Source: Halisarca cf. caerulea
Taxonomy: Eukaryota > Porifera > Demospongiae > Chondrillida > Halisarcidae
Length of the DNA stretch: 64,000 nt
Assembly: GCA_963170055.1 (NCBI GenBank)
Contig: CAUJGJ010000188.1
Coordinates: forward strand, 1,401,671-1,465,670
Direction: 5' to 3'
The notes below the pieces were generated by a model. That model saw only the letters and a list, made by a program, of their open reading frames with translations, was not told the origin of the DNA and did no database searches. A program made the position numbers and the translations under genes. Numbering within the stretch: the stretch's first letter is position 1; the number at the start of each line of letters is the position of its first letter. This document shows positions 23,280-35,273 of the stretch, piece by piece.

Positions 23280-24098
23280 CTTCTGTAGTGGAAGGATCAC
23301 TGGTTCCACAGAATCATCAGCTTCTTTGTCTTCAGCTGCATCTTCTACAACTGAGTCTGGCTGAATGTCTGTAACAATTGAATCAGTGGTAGGAAGACTA
23401 TAGCCACTGTTGCATCACTATCCACAGATAAATAGCCTTAGTAGGAGTCATTTTTACTAAGTGGAAAAATATTTCCAACCATTCCCAGATGTGGACCGAG
23501 CTTGGTTGTTCACATACATCCCCAGTGTCTACTTGGTTGGGTGGTAATTCATCCAAGCACATCCTGCCTTGTGAAACAATTTTGTACTGTTAGGGGAGTT
23601 ACCATGTCCCATGTTCTTACAAGGTGAATGACGCCATCAAGCAGTGCAATCTGTGGGATGGTTTTGTCAGCGTCAGATTTCTGGACTATGCAACTCAAGA
23701 TTTATTGGCGATACTGACTCTTTAGAGGTGCAATAATCCCCTGATCACATGGTTGTAAATGACTGGTACAGTTGTGAGGAGAAAATGTCTAACTTGATGG
23801 CTTTCAAAGGTTGGCTTTTGTGAGCAGTACAAGTTGTCTGCAAAAGAAGATTGCTTCTGTTCTTGCATGGGAGTTGCTGATCAAGCTTGAACAACCATGT
23901 CTGAAATATTTTCTGCGGTCATCCAAGCCTTAGAATTTGCTTGATACTGTCCAGGAAGTGAATTTACACCACAAAAACACCTTGGATTCTTGTACTTCCC
24001 AATACATAACGTCTCAACTTTTCAGATCCATCCATGTTAACTCCAACCTGCATGCCATGGGTCAAGAAACAGAATGAATATAGCTAGAGCAATTTGAA

Positions 24099-24187
<89 letters not shown>

Positions 24188-24841
24188 AAAAAAGTGAACT
24201 TGATAAGCGCAACACATTCCATCACGCTAATTCTTTCTTTCCTGTTGTTTCCATCGTGACTTGTCCCTTGAATTCAAAAGTCCTGTCTTCAAGTAGCTGA
24301 TAGAAGAAACCAGTTTCATCACAGTTGAATGTATTATCTTTAGCAGCTAGGGTACTGCTTGATGAAAGGTGGCAAGGTTTCAGAACGAAAAGACTACACA
24401 ATTTCTACAGCATTTGTTTCCCCTGCTGCAACCTTAAACGGGATCTCATGTCTTTCTCTCCATCATTGAACCCAGCCTATTGAAACTGGTGCTTACTCAA
24501 ACTTTCCAGTGAATTCATTGGCTTTTTCAAGAAGGATTTAGCCACTGATTGGCAAGTGACAAACACGAGCTTCTTTAAACTACCTAAGCAGTGTATGGTC
24601 GACGTTTTCGCTTGTAGGTAATCTCAGTCTCTTTCGCTTTGCCTCGAAAGTGCTGCTCTCATATGTAAACTTCTTTGATAGCATCTCTCTTAGTTAAAAT
24701 CATAGACAGTGTATTCAGTGGAACGTTGAACTTCCGAGCTAGTTCCTTTTTCTTCTCTTTCCTTTTCTAAACTACAACAATCAATTCGTGCTTTTTTTCA
24801 AAAGAGAGTGTTGATAGCTTGCTTTTACCTTTGTTGGTCAT
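23280..24841 (-). pseudogene. pogo/Tigger (CENP-B-like) transposase relic
   Basis: An ATG at 24841-24839 opens MTNKGKSKLSTLSFEKKHEL, followed after a stop by KKKELARKFNVPLNTLSMIL, a CENP-B/pogo N-terminal helix-turn-helix. Further on, NCDETGFFYQLLEDRTFEFK (about 24330-24270) matches the first catalytic Asp block of Tigger DDE domains. MDGSEKLRRYVLG (about 24030) is the next conserved block, and KLDQQLPCKNRSNLLLQ with LKAIKLDIFSPQ (about 23880-23790) is the second Asp region. Many stops and frameshifts show it is an old copy. A (CA)n tract of about 83 bp (24102-24184) has expanded inside the coding region. Confidence 0.8.
24102..24184. repeat. (CA)n microsatellite
   Basis: Pure CA tract of about 83 bp inside the pogo/Tigger relic. 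Confidence 0.97.
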
Positions 24842-25391
24842 GTTATTTCTTGTATGTTTTAGCAACTCTGGACGCAAGAAGACTTAACTCCATGAATTCT
24901 TGCATGCAGACCATTTTTATGGCTATGAATTGAGAGTATTCCTTCACTGAATAAATCGTCTTATAGCTAAAATATGTATTTGTATGTATCTCATCAGGAG
25001 GGTAGCTATACTTTAAGGCAAGGGATAATACGAGTGATCCACATTTAAGTTAAAGTATTTCCACTATATTTTGAATGCAATATTTGTGTTCCTTTGTTGC
25101 CCTGTAGCTGTTATAATTTGATTTGTTCAATCCTACTGTAACTACTTTCTACTACTAATCCTACTTTTGAATAAAATAATGAAGTTGCACTATGAATGAT
25201 CATAAATGTTTCTATTAGCGATTCGAGTTTAAAAAAAATTCAAGGACCACCTATGACCCTGGGAACTTGAAAAGGCTTGGAAATTATCATTATTAATGAA
25301 CTAACACCTCAAAGAACTTGTCTGCTCTAAAGAACTCTTTGCTGTTGAAATATGTAGCAAATCCACAAATTTATTCAAAATATAGCCACTT

Positions 25392-26126
25392 CGCATGTGG
25401 GACATGTCCGCGTTAATTCAGAGGTGTGAAAATTTCGGTCTTTTTCATAGCCTTTGTTCTGAACTTGTAGAAGCTTCAGAGCGTCAAACGACGGCTTAAA
25501 ATGTAGGTAAAGGCATAAACGTTTCGAGAATTACCATTTTAAAAGATCTGGTTAATTCGCGAAGAAGCTCATGTGGTTTTCCTAACCCCTACTAAAAAGC
25601 GAAACGCTTAGGGCGCAAGATGGTGGAATGCTTCTAAGACTATTTAAACGCATAAATCGCTATAACGAAACATTTACTAACTTTTCCATGCGGAGGCATT
25701 GACAATTCCGCTCCAAAGCCGAGATCTGTAAAAACGACCCTCAAACAGCAAAATTCAAGCTGTTGTAACTTGCGACAGGAGTAAAGGTGATTTTGCCTCC
25801 GCATGGAAAAGTTGTATATAACAAATGGCTCTAAGTTGGCACCCATAAACCGCCTCCAGCTTGTTCCTTCACGTTGCGCTCAGCCGAAAACCATGCAGAA
25901 TTTCGAAGGACATCCAGTTAGGTCACAGGCCAGCATGTGACAGAATAAAACATGACGTACGAAAACGTCACTAAACGCGGATACGGTATTCGTATACGCC
26001 TGAATATCAGCCTGAATCACGAGATAAATGCGTGACTAATAACTTAAAGGCGCCGCAAAATAACATTATATCACTATGCAAACTGGGAAGCTCTATCATA
26101 ACAAATCTGGACATGTCTCACATGCG
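25392..26126. mobile_element. Family 2 MITE, full copy
   Basis: A 735-bp element with ends CGCATGTGGGACATGTCC and (reversed) CGCATGTGAGACATGTCC. Internal motifs (ctaacccctac, taaatcgctat, cttttccatg, gccgagatc) recur in the copies at about 59775-60284 and 63596-64000. The Kolobok-like element starts at its right edge, using a TTAA directly after the terminal CG. Confidence 0.8.
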
Positions 26127-26335
26127 TTAAAGGGGAACTGACATCAACATTTTAGGTGTACTTTTTTTTTTTGGAATAATAAAGTATTTAGTATAAAACC
26201 TCCATAATAGACAAATTTATCCTTCTGCGCCCACCATCTGAGGAATACGGCGGCTTCAAAATCACACCTACTGACCACCATGTTTTCAACGCGTCATCTG
26301 GTAGCATCCGTATCAAGGCGTCCGTACTAAGGAAT

Positions 26336-26938
26336 ATGGCAGTAGTCGTTTCGTATCAATTCGAGCCGGTTTACAACCCCAGCGAACCTGTTGAAGAGCA
26401 AGATTCTAGTAGTAGCGACGACGAATCACCCTCTGTCCATGGTCGAAGGGAAGATAACGAGTTATCTTGGTGTTCCTGCGGGAAATGCGCCCGAATGGAC
26501 TAGGAATGCGGAGTGCTTGTGCTGTCGCGAGATGGCGCAAGTTAACTCTAAGCTCCAAGGTTCAGGAAAGGCCTGCATTACGGAATTACCAGATTTCCAG
26601 TCGGTCTGTTTAGATCCTAATGTCCTGGAGACGGTTCTTGTGGGAATGGTAGAAATGGGCTACCAACCTTTACCCCCAACTCCCATTCCTTATAGGTATG
26701 TTAGTTTAGCTAAGTTTTTCCATGGTAGTATCACTCAGCCACTGCATAGTATATTTTTGCATGCAGATCCTTCCGGCTAGCAAGTTACCGGATGTTTACT
26801 TGGCAAATCCATAAAACATTTGGCCGAAGAGTGCGAAGGGTGATACCTTCATGTGTGGTCATGGCTATTAGAGCACGATATCCTGAGGCCACTAACAGCT
26901 ATGTTGGTTTTCGAGATACTGTACAATTTCCTGGATGA
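26336..26938 (+). pseudogene. P2X7 C-terminal-domain-like protein, two exons, one frameshift
   Basis: Exon 1 (26336-26695) opens with MAVVVSYQFEPVYNPSEPVE and an acidic Ser/Asp stretch. The Cys motif WCSCGKCARMD follows, then, one frame over, ECLCCREM at about 26511. LPDFQSVCLDPNVLETVLVG lies near 26585-26645. A 71-bp GT-AG intron (26696-26766) splits the Arg codon. Exon 2 (26767-26938) reads RSFRLASYRMFTWQIHKTFG, then RVRRVIPSCVVMAIRARYPE, and ends at TGA. Cys spacing, the YR..T..IH..G..VR.VIPSCVV block and the order match the zinc-binding cytoplasmic tail ('ballast', P2RX7_C) of vertebrate P2X7 receptors, which also exists as a stand-alone domain in invertebrates. No P2X channel part is present. 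One missing base near 26500 brings TAG (26501-26503) into frame. The function in the element is unknown. Confidence 0.8.
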
Positions 26939-27199
26939 ATATTATTGTGTTTTGACTTTAAAAAGTATGAAAAACTACGAGAACACATACAGTGTCAAAG
27001 ATTATAATACATGGTCAACAGAATTAATATAAACAATGTATAAATATAAAGCGGACACATAGGAGTATCTATGATTATACACAGTCATAACTTTTAATGA
27101 TTACAGGCTACAAAAGATGTAATTGTTACAGTGTTAGGGTGAGAGGACATACTGTCACATGCAGTGCAGAAAGACAATTAAAAGAGATAAACGTGTTAC

Positions 27200-29427
27200 T
27201 TAATTGCCAAAGCGTGTTTTATGTTGTGTAATTGCTGCTTGTTTGTCAGGGCGTGGTATGGGTGCAATATGTTCAGGAATGTCATCTGGTGTGTGTTCTA
27301 GTTGAGTAATGCGATCAGGGTTAACTACTTGTTCCATCATAAAATCTAAATATTGTATGCCTTTCTCCACTTTAATTGGCTTGGCCACCCACTGTTTGCC
27401 CCTCTTGGAAAATTCCAATTTGTACCGCGGCATTCCCTTGAATATCGCCTGCTGCCACTGCACATTGTAGTTATGGTCTAATATGGCTAGCCTTGTACGC
27501 ACATTCATTCCAATGTGACTAAAGTGCTATCTTTTGGGACAGTACTTAGTTAACAGGGAATGGAACACTTCCAGTTGGCCAGTGTGACAGAAGTAGTTCA
27601 ACTTTGCAATGTCACGGCAAAGTAAACGATCCATCACCACTCTTTCGAGTGCAAGGTGGGCACGGCCATTGGGTTTAAGCCACTTCTTTCTGCCATCTCT
27701 GTCGTCAATCTGTCCATGAGAGCACTGAGAATAGTGTTCATCAGGCCATTCGTGAACATTGACTATGTGGTGCATGATTGATGTCCACTTTGAAAGTAGG
27801 ACATCAGAGTTCATATTGCATGTTTCGGCTGACCACCATAGGTGATTAGAAATGGACTTAATCCATGGAAGGATATCAGAATGGCCTTTCTCATTGCCCA
27901 CCTTGACCAGCTTTTTTGTCACACTTTTGCTTAGATGCCAAACATCAAATTGATGGTTGATATTTGGATATGAGGCTTTCATTAAAGCCGTGGTAGCATA
28001 GTGTCGATCAGTAGCAAGGATGGCAATGGGCAAATCAAGTTCATTTAGAACATGTGACAAGCACCTTTGCAAACCCTCCTTCTCCATTGCTACAGAGCTA
28101 CCAGTCTCAGTGACCTGTACCAGACTGTAGTCTAAGTTGAGGCCAGTGGCACTGTCCATGAGAGAGTATGTGCAGTACTTAGCACAGTACCCTGGACTGT
28201 CACAGCGGCCATCACCTGACAAAACTAAAGGACCTCTCTCCCTCAAAATTTCTGCCACTACAATTTGATTTTGCTTGTAGTAAGCATCTAGGACGGGGTA
28301 GACACAGTCCTTTTGTATTCGGTAAAAAGTCTTCTCACAAAAAAGAGAAGGATTGAGTAGCTTAGCTATGGTAGAAAAAGCAGTGTACATACCTCCCAAA
28401 AACAAAATGGCAGCTGAAAGCAAGAGGCTGCCAACACCAGCCTTACCCACACGTGGTTGGGAGTACCACACATAGGTATGGCCCTCAAGACATAGAGCCT
28501 TGATGACCAGCAATATACCATAAAGGAAAGTATTCGGCGTACAGGCTGAGCCACATATGCGACAAACACAGAAGAGTGACAGCAAAGCAGACTCAAACAC
28601 GAGAAACGTCTTCTCTTTTGAATAGGCTGGATTGGGAGTGTTAGCACACGGAGGATCGGAGGTATTATCATCTATCCATACAGGGTCACTATAGGATGAA
28701 GGACCATGCAGTAAAATCAGGTCAAGCAACAAGAAGCACAATGCACTTCTTTTTTGTTTTTATCATGCATATAATACCTATAATCTGAGAGAACATTCTC
28801 ATTGTCATGTTCAGACTGTGTATCATCCGAGTCATCTGTTGTACCAACACTTATCTCTTCAAAGTATGTGCTTATGACCGTCTGTGTAGAGACCGACACT
28901 GCTAGGGAATCGGTCTGGCAGTACTTGTTTGACACAGAGAAATAGGGAGGGTAGGAACACTCTAATAAAGAAATTTGGAAACTTATGAAGTGAGCAGACA
29001 CAACTGATATCCATATATGTTCCACCCACCTGTTTGTGTTCCAACAGAGCAAGTACCACCAACAGTGACCTCACGATCAGTAGGTACAGCGGGGTTGACT
29101 AGTTCCAACAAGGAATTCAGTTGCTTGTCAGCAGTTCGCTTCTCTGAAGCAGCGCGGCGCTTCACAGGGAGAGTGAAGGTAAAAATTGTCGGCACTGCAT
29201 CCCCTCGAAGTCTTTGTGACATCTCTATCCCCAACAGTTTAGCACGAAGACTCGAAGTGAGCCGAACAAACGCGTGCGTTCTCGTCCCTGGTTGGAGGAT
29301 TGACGAGTTTGAGTCTCTATAACCACTGCCTCAGGCTCTTGGGGTCCTTGGGGAGACAGTGGAAGCTGATACCTGGACAAATCTTGTCCGTGCTGTTGTT
29401 ACTGCCAAAGGCAATGCAGTACAGCAT
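27200..29427 (-). pseudogene. Kolobok-like THAP transposase, three exons, few lesions
   Basis: Exon 1 (29427-29030) starts MLYCIAFGSNNSTDK, the first Cys of a THAP finger, with GISFHCLPKDPKSLRQWL and RVCSAHFESSC completing it, then GDAVPTIFTF. Exon 2 (28961-28778) carries Cys/Thr-Gln repeats and an acidic segment. Exon 3 (28688-27200) is the catalytic part: LSGDGRCDSPGYCAKYCTYS (Asp), ILATDRHYATTALM (Asp) and HQFDVWHLSKSVTKKLVK. GT-AG introns at 29029-28962 and 28777-28689 restore the frame exactly. Lesions: TAG at 29317-29319, one lost base giving TAA at 29239-29241, and TAG at 27527-27529 followed by about 108 more in-frame codons. It would act in the nucleus on the element's AGGGG ends. 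Confidence 0.85.
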
Positions 29428-29739
29428 GATCGTTCCTGGTTGTGCCTATCCTCGTACCTATCCGTCAGTATGCGAAAAGTCCGCATGGTTTGGTGGGATG
29501 CTACCAGTGACATAGGTGACAAAATTAATATGGTGGTGAAAATCATGACGTCACACGCTCCTTTATGGACCATTTCCCCCTGAACCAAGCTCATGACGAA
29601 AAAATTAATAGTGCCATTTGTACTTACATAAAAATATCTAACTTTTAAGGCAAAGTTAATTTTTGATGTCAGTTCCCCTTTAAAAGAGTTGAGTACTACC
29701 TTAATGTCCGGCATGTTGTTGACATATTATATACATCGG

Positions 29740-29815
29740 TACAGATGTTTTGGAAGGTCTGGACACTTCCTGTGAAAGTAAAAATAACATAACGGTCGCC
29801 AGAAGACTGCCCAAA
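29740..29815 (-). mobile_element. Family 4 fragment
   Basis: Reversed short match to the left part of the element at 4212 (cacttcc...gaaagtaaaaataa...gtcgccagaagactgccc). Confidence 0.55.
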
Positions 29816-30046
29816 CAGTGTATTATGTAATGTAATATGCAGGAAATTAATGCGAAGTGTGCACATAATACTTGCTTGTATCCCTCAACATGTTTCATTT
29901 ATATGCATGTAAGCTGCTGGAGACATTGCATTACTTGGTCACCAGATTGTATACCAAAGGCCACCGCTCATGTATTAATATTACAGGCCATCTGTTTTGT
30001 TCAATAACTGTCCTTATGTGCACCACACTTCCCTTGCCTTCCATAG

Positions 30047-30148
30047 GATGAAGATACATTACTCCATCGAGCAGCTTTTGGAGGGAGCATTGAGTTGATT
30101 GCCTGGCTTGTTCAAGAGCATGGCTTTGATGTACACGAATGTAACAAG
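30047..30148 (+). CDS. Ankyrin gene exon, one repeat (E)
   Basis: A 102-bp phase-0 exon between acceptor ttccatag and donor gtatgc. It reads DEDTLLHRAAFGGSIELI then AWLVQEHGFDVHECNK. The DTLLHRAA turn, GGSIELI second helix and GFDV loop are classic ankyrin features. This is the last unique one-repeat exon before the duplicated F/G modules; a 6.8-kb intron separates them. Confidence 0.9.
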
Positions 30149-31960
30149 GTATGCATCACTGTGTGCTGTTCACTGCCTATATTATGGTTGCCCCACATCC
30201 CATATATGCAGCATAGTACTTTGTTGCCCCCATTTCTCACCTTATCACATCTATCCTACTCTATATTATTGTAAAATTTCCGTAACTCAGAAACTTTGTG
30301 AATCACTTCAAATCATTCTGAGGAGTAGATAATATCATGGTTATAAAATTTCCCTTATACCCAATGCACTTATAGAGGGTGTACCTTAGATTAGTGTTTA
30401 TTTGCGTAAATTGTGTTATTTCTGTCCCTCCTAGTAAAATGTGTAGCTAATGCAGTCATGTTTATGGCATTATTTACTGAGGGCATCAGTCCGAGTTGAT
30501 TAATAAATAATGTGATTGTATGAATACACGTCCTACTTGAGTTAGCTAGCTAGTGTTATAGTATTATATGATGCATGCACTAAATAAATGGGTTTGTCCA
30601 ATACATTGCAATATCTGTGATTGTGCAATGATGAGAAGACAGTGGGACTGTGAGAGTCACAGGTACGTAGAAATTTCATATTGTGTATTAAGGGAAACTG
30701 CATGGCAAAGCTCATTTTTCATAGAAGCATTCTTTTATATATTAATGTGTGGACCTCTATTCCAAAATATGCAAGACCAAATTATCCATGCAATTCTGTG
30801 TGAATGGCTCCTTATGGGGCTCCTTTGTGCTAGGATCCTAAGAAGAATTGTCAACGGTCATTACAATATTGCAAATTTGCTTGTTACTGTCTTAAAGAAT
30901 AGAGGAGCAATGAAACAATTAGGAGCACTTGTTCTAACTTTTTGAAGAATAGGGAGGCTTGATGGCAATGGCAGTTCTGACGAAGACGACGCTAAACTAC
31001 CAAAAATTTGGTAATGTCAGCGTGGGGAGCTGTTTATTCAATGAACAGTCCTTGAATTACTTTTTGAATTCCCAAAAGATTTTGAACATACCTATGGGAA
31101 CAGGGATATCAGTGAATGATTCGTTTTGAGTTCCTAACTCATTTCGGAGGAAAATATCCTACATACTGTCATAATACATGCCCTGCAACCTAATAAAACA
31201 CTTGTTTGTAGGTAGAAGCAAGTGAGAAAGTTTAGGGCAGTTAATCGTGTGAAAGTTTAACCTCTAGGGTTAAAACAACAGATTATTTAGATACCTATTG
31301 CTTAGAGTAAAGTGAGAGAAATTTAATATTCATTTTGTCAATTTGTTTATTCAGGGCTGTCACAGCTGAAGTTACTGTTGTCAGCAGCACTAAAGGCAGG
31401 ATAGGGAGTGTTCCATATAGCTAATATTTGATTGAAATTCTCTGTGTTGTGTATTTATTCAAAAGGGGTGTGTACAGGCTATTGCACCAACCATTTTCTC
31501 CTGACAGAAAATTATTTTGTATGGTTTCTACATTTCATACATAAAAGAGAGCTGTTTATGCCCTATTTGTAATTTTTGGGTATATACGTGTGAGACATGT
31601 CCAATATCTCGCTGCGGTGCAAATAGGCTACAATTTGGCCAACAATTTCAAGCGTATGGCTTCATGTCATATGACACCGCATGATAATGTATGTTGTTGT
31701 TAGTTTAAAGACTAGATCAAGTTTGCTAGCGCTGCAAATTTTATTCTGCATTGATTTCATGTTTTTGTTAATTTTAATGCGGGCACAATTGGCCTCATGT
31801 ACGTTTTTGGTGAGGAAACTTCGAGGATCACTTTTATGATTGCAATTTAGTGTCAGTACAAACAGCAATACATTTGAGATTGAGTGATGTGGAAGCTGAA
31901 ATCAGTTAGTAGACTGAACAAAGACAAATTGATTAATTCTAAAGTACCAAAATATCCCTG
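30149..31960. other. Intron, no gene recognised
   Basis: Contains a 125-codon open frame at 30568-30945 that matches no family I know and has no conserved motifs. A short reversed piece resembling a family 2 terminus (GTGAGACATGTCC) lies near 31590. Nothing else is recognised. Confidence 0.5.
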
Positions 31961-31966
31961 TCTAGG

Positions 31967-32726
31967 ACAGGGTATTTATAACCGTTCAGGAATAAAATGC
32001 AAGAATGACCGTCTTGAAATAGCTTTGCAAATTATCGATTTTTTCTATTTAGTTGACTAGTTTTTTGCTCAGTTCTTCTTATTGAATGAAGATCTATATA
32101 TTCCACGCACGATGGTGCTAAACTATCGATTGTTTCTGTTGTCTAAAAGAAAGATAACGAGCCTGGAATACATAGCAGTTTCAGACAAACTTCACCTCGG
32201 TCGCACCTTTAGATCACTTTCAATTCACATGAAACAACACAAAAAACTGAACAAATAGTGAGCTATCCAAAAATCGTTCCGGGCTATAGGTTATATTCTT
32301 CCATAAGAAAGTTATAACCGAAAAACCTGTTTTTTCACCCTTCAAACGGCCAAAATTTAGCATAAATGGTCAAATTGCGAGAAACTGCTTGATTGTAGCA
32401 CTATGCCCGGAACGATTTTTTACAAACCGAAACATCTTAAGACTCCATCAAAGTAGGATTGGACGAGATTCGAAGGCATCTAGAGGTCCGGCGAAGCGAT
32501 TTTATCTTCTTCAACAAAACTGCCATTTTCGTGACGTTTCATGAATAAGTAGGCGCAACATCACAAAAGTCGCCTTCTCTTCCAATTCTGTTGATACATG
32601 AAATTTGCGATGTCATCTAGAAGATGGTCAATGACGCATTAAAAATAGCCACTAATTGATGACGTGGAAAACAAACACAGCCCACAATCAGAACAAGCAA
32701 CATGCAGACAGTTATAAACACCCTGT
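31967..32726 (+). mobile_element. Family 1 MITE, full copy b
   Basis: A 760-bp element with ends ACAGGGTATTTATAACC and (reversed) ACAGGGTGTTTATAACT. Homologous along its length to 19311-20074 (for example gggctataggttat, ccttcaaacggcc, actgccattttcgtgacg). Confidence 0.82.
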
Positions 32727-33407
32727 GAGTGCTTAGTATGCTTAAACGGTTGAAACAAGGATTCCGTACCTCGTTGTCGTCGACTGGCATTCACCTTTCT
32801 TTGTTGTGGATGCTCAACTTCTATCACTTCTTTTCCTTTCTGTTGACAATGGCTTGTGAAGTGTCTCTGTTGAATTTGCTTTCACTCACATGGCTTCAAA
32901 TTCAATTTCAAGCCTTGGAAATTGAATTTGAATCACTTTGGTGTTGTGCGAAGAAAGTCCAGGATAATGTTACAACAAAATCACATGACTATCATGTGAA
33001 ATGCAGCCATGTCCTGGATTAAATCAGCACATCGCCATAGGAAGCTTCCAAGTTTTTCATCGTCATCAATATTGGATGTTTCAAATTTTTACCCATGGGG
33101 TTTTGATCCTGTACTTTTCCAGGGAGTTATTACCAAATAATAAAGTGTATTGTAAGCTTTTCTTGGATATTTTAAAAGCTATTTCAGTATAATGTAAAAT
33201 GTTAGATATTAGTAGTAGGGACATTTTAGTCCATATTCTGTGTCTGTATGCCTCCCGATTTACTCCAGTCCAAAAACTACTTATTGCAACTATCAGATAA
33301 ATAGTTGATTGTTCTAACCAAACATAGTAAGTTAAAATGTAGCACAACAAGTGGTCTTGATGTGTTTTTACTGCCTTCAGATTGTTAAATGTCCATTTTC
33401 TTAAATA

Positions 33408-34079
33408 CAGTACAGGTCTAAAATTACTTGCGCTATTTAGCGAAATCTTGCGCGACCCACTTGCGAGAGAAGGGCAGTCTTGCGCGATCGCGCAAGACTG
33501 CCCTTCGAGATCGCGCGCGAATAGCAGACTCTCATAGACGATGTTCACTACCAGAAATAGACAGATTTCCAAATTACAGAGGCCTGATATAAGTAAAATA
33601 AATACTGTACGGCAACTTTATTTGAATTCGTTTGATTTTCGTATCTATAAGTAGTACATTAGAATCTTCTAAAGCGTTTATTATAACCATTCTTTCAAGC
33701 AGACATGTGCATCAAACGGTGGCTAGTACTACTAAGCTACAGGGATGGTGAAGAACAGGAAGCGTTTGGGAAGACCGTAGAGAGACACACCTGCATGTGC
33801 ACGTTTTTATATGAGGCTATGGCTCAAGATGACAAACTGACTGAACAAAAAGTCAAAACTGTTGGGAAAGATGACTGCCATTTCGGAGCAGTGTGTTTTT
33901 CAGAGAGAACGTTTGTAATTCTCGCGACTATGGTCTGAAGATAAAGATGTTTGTGCTTGAGATTTTGCGCGAATATTGCACGCAATCTCGTTCTTTCACT
34001 CGCGATAGTCTCACGCGATTATTGCGTGATCGCGCAAACGATCGCACGCAAGACTGTAAGGTTTCTTTGACTTGTACTG
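33408..34079. mobile_element. Mariner-like non-autonomous element with GCGCGA-rich arms
   Basis: A 672-bp element flanked by TA (33406-33407 and 34080-34081). Ends read CAGTACAGGTCTAAAA and (reversed) CAGTACAAGTCAAAGAAA. Next to each end are clusters of CGCGCA/TGCGCG words (33429-33528 and 33964-34053). The left cluster includes a 38-bp perfect palindrome at 33469-33506. A 77-codon open frame at 33705-33938 resembles nothing I know. Confidence 0.72.
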
Positions 34080-34081
34080 TA

Positions 34082-35270
34082 AAAGTAAGAAACTGAGAAG
34101 TTTTGTGATCAGTAAAATCACCAACTTTGAAAACCATTTAAAGTGCAAATGGACGTATCCCACGTGCGTAAAGAATGTATGTTAATATTGTATGCCTGTC
34201 TTTGTCACCAAGTGGGACAGCTACTGTAGGATTGGTATGTTCTTCGAAGTAAAGTATGCAGTTTTGACCACCACAGACACTGGGTGATTTTCAATTTGTG
34301 ATTTTCTTAACATGCAGTATTGTGTGGTATTAGACGTTAAACATAGTGCGATTGTAAGTTCTGTGATTTTCTTTAAAATAGCATAATAGCATAATTATTT
34401 GAATTGCAGCATAATTTTATTTTTTACAGTATTTTTCTTTGAAAAGAAACATGTTGGTGCTTCATAGTTGTGTATAGGACAGGTCTGATGGGATTATAGT
34501 GTTAGAAAATGTGCTTAAACTGAACAAGACTCTAATCATAATAGCATATTATTATTCATTAGAGCCACTCGTAGCATAAGCTGCTCACAACATGAGGATT
34601 GGACCCAATATGCCTTGTACAGCTGGAGCTTTACCAATTTTACGATCAAAACAAATTAAATATGTTATATAATTAAATCAGACTATATGAATAATACTTT
34701 TGTTGGATTCCCTATAATCCAGCTTCAGCCCTCTGAAACTGCCAACACATATCATTTGACCATTGGAGCATCATGTGGCCAGTAGTCATGTCCAAGTCCA
34801 TAGTCAGATTACTGAAATGGTCTAATATTATTTGAGATAGACACTTATTTCACAGCAAACACTGACAGAACGAGCATCTTGTCCCTGTTCTCCTGTATGC
34901 AAGGAATTTATATTGCTTAGAGTCATTAGTGTTTGCCTGTACCCCAATCGGCAGGTGTCATGGCGCCCCATACCAGCCAATACTTGCACATGAAGACACA
35001 CATACTCCCCCCCCCCCCCCCCCCCTATCACCACCTACACACACACACACAAGCAGCATTCATATTATTCAGGCATTATGATTTCCTTAATTGCCTTACT
35101 ATTGCCTGTCTCCCCTCACTTACAATATTTAACTTGTTGATATGACTCCAGTTGGGTGCATGTGTACTTCCAGTTGAGTGTAACGTTTTATGTTTCAATC
35201 CAGCATCTAAGGCATCGATTGAAAATTTGGGCAGCAAAATATTAAAGAAATCAACAAAGTTTAGATAGTA
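34082..35270. other. Intron, poly-C and short CA repeat only
   Basis: A C run at about 35008-35024 and a short CA repeat at 35037-35051. A possible family 2 end fragment (gacgtatcccacgtgcg) lies near 34152. No gene recognised. Confidence 0.55.
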
Positions 35271-35273
35271 CTA

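Larger units (their letters stand above)
26131..29679. mobile_element. Kolobok-like DNA transposon with two convergent genes
   Basis: A 3549-bp element between two TTAA copies (26127-26130 and 29680-29683). Both ends read AGGGGAACTGACATCAA inwards. TTAA target duplication together with a THAP-domain transposase of this sequence type points to the Kolobok superfamily. The left half carries a plus-strand two-exon gene (26336-26938) and the right half a minus-strand three-exon transposase (29427-27200). The two converge with about 260 bp between their ends. Only a handful of lesions are seen, so this is the youngest autonomous-type element in the window. Confidence 0.85.

Noticed and set aside
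30568..30945. 125-codon open frame in the intron after the exon at 30047
   Set aside because: No recognisable domain or splice context and no homologous copy in the window; kept only as a note.
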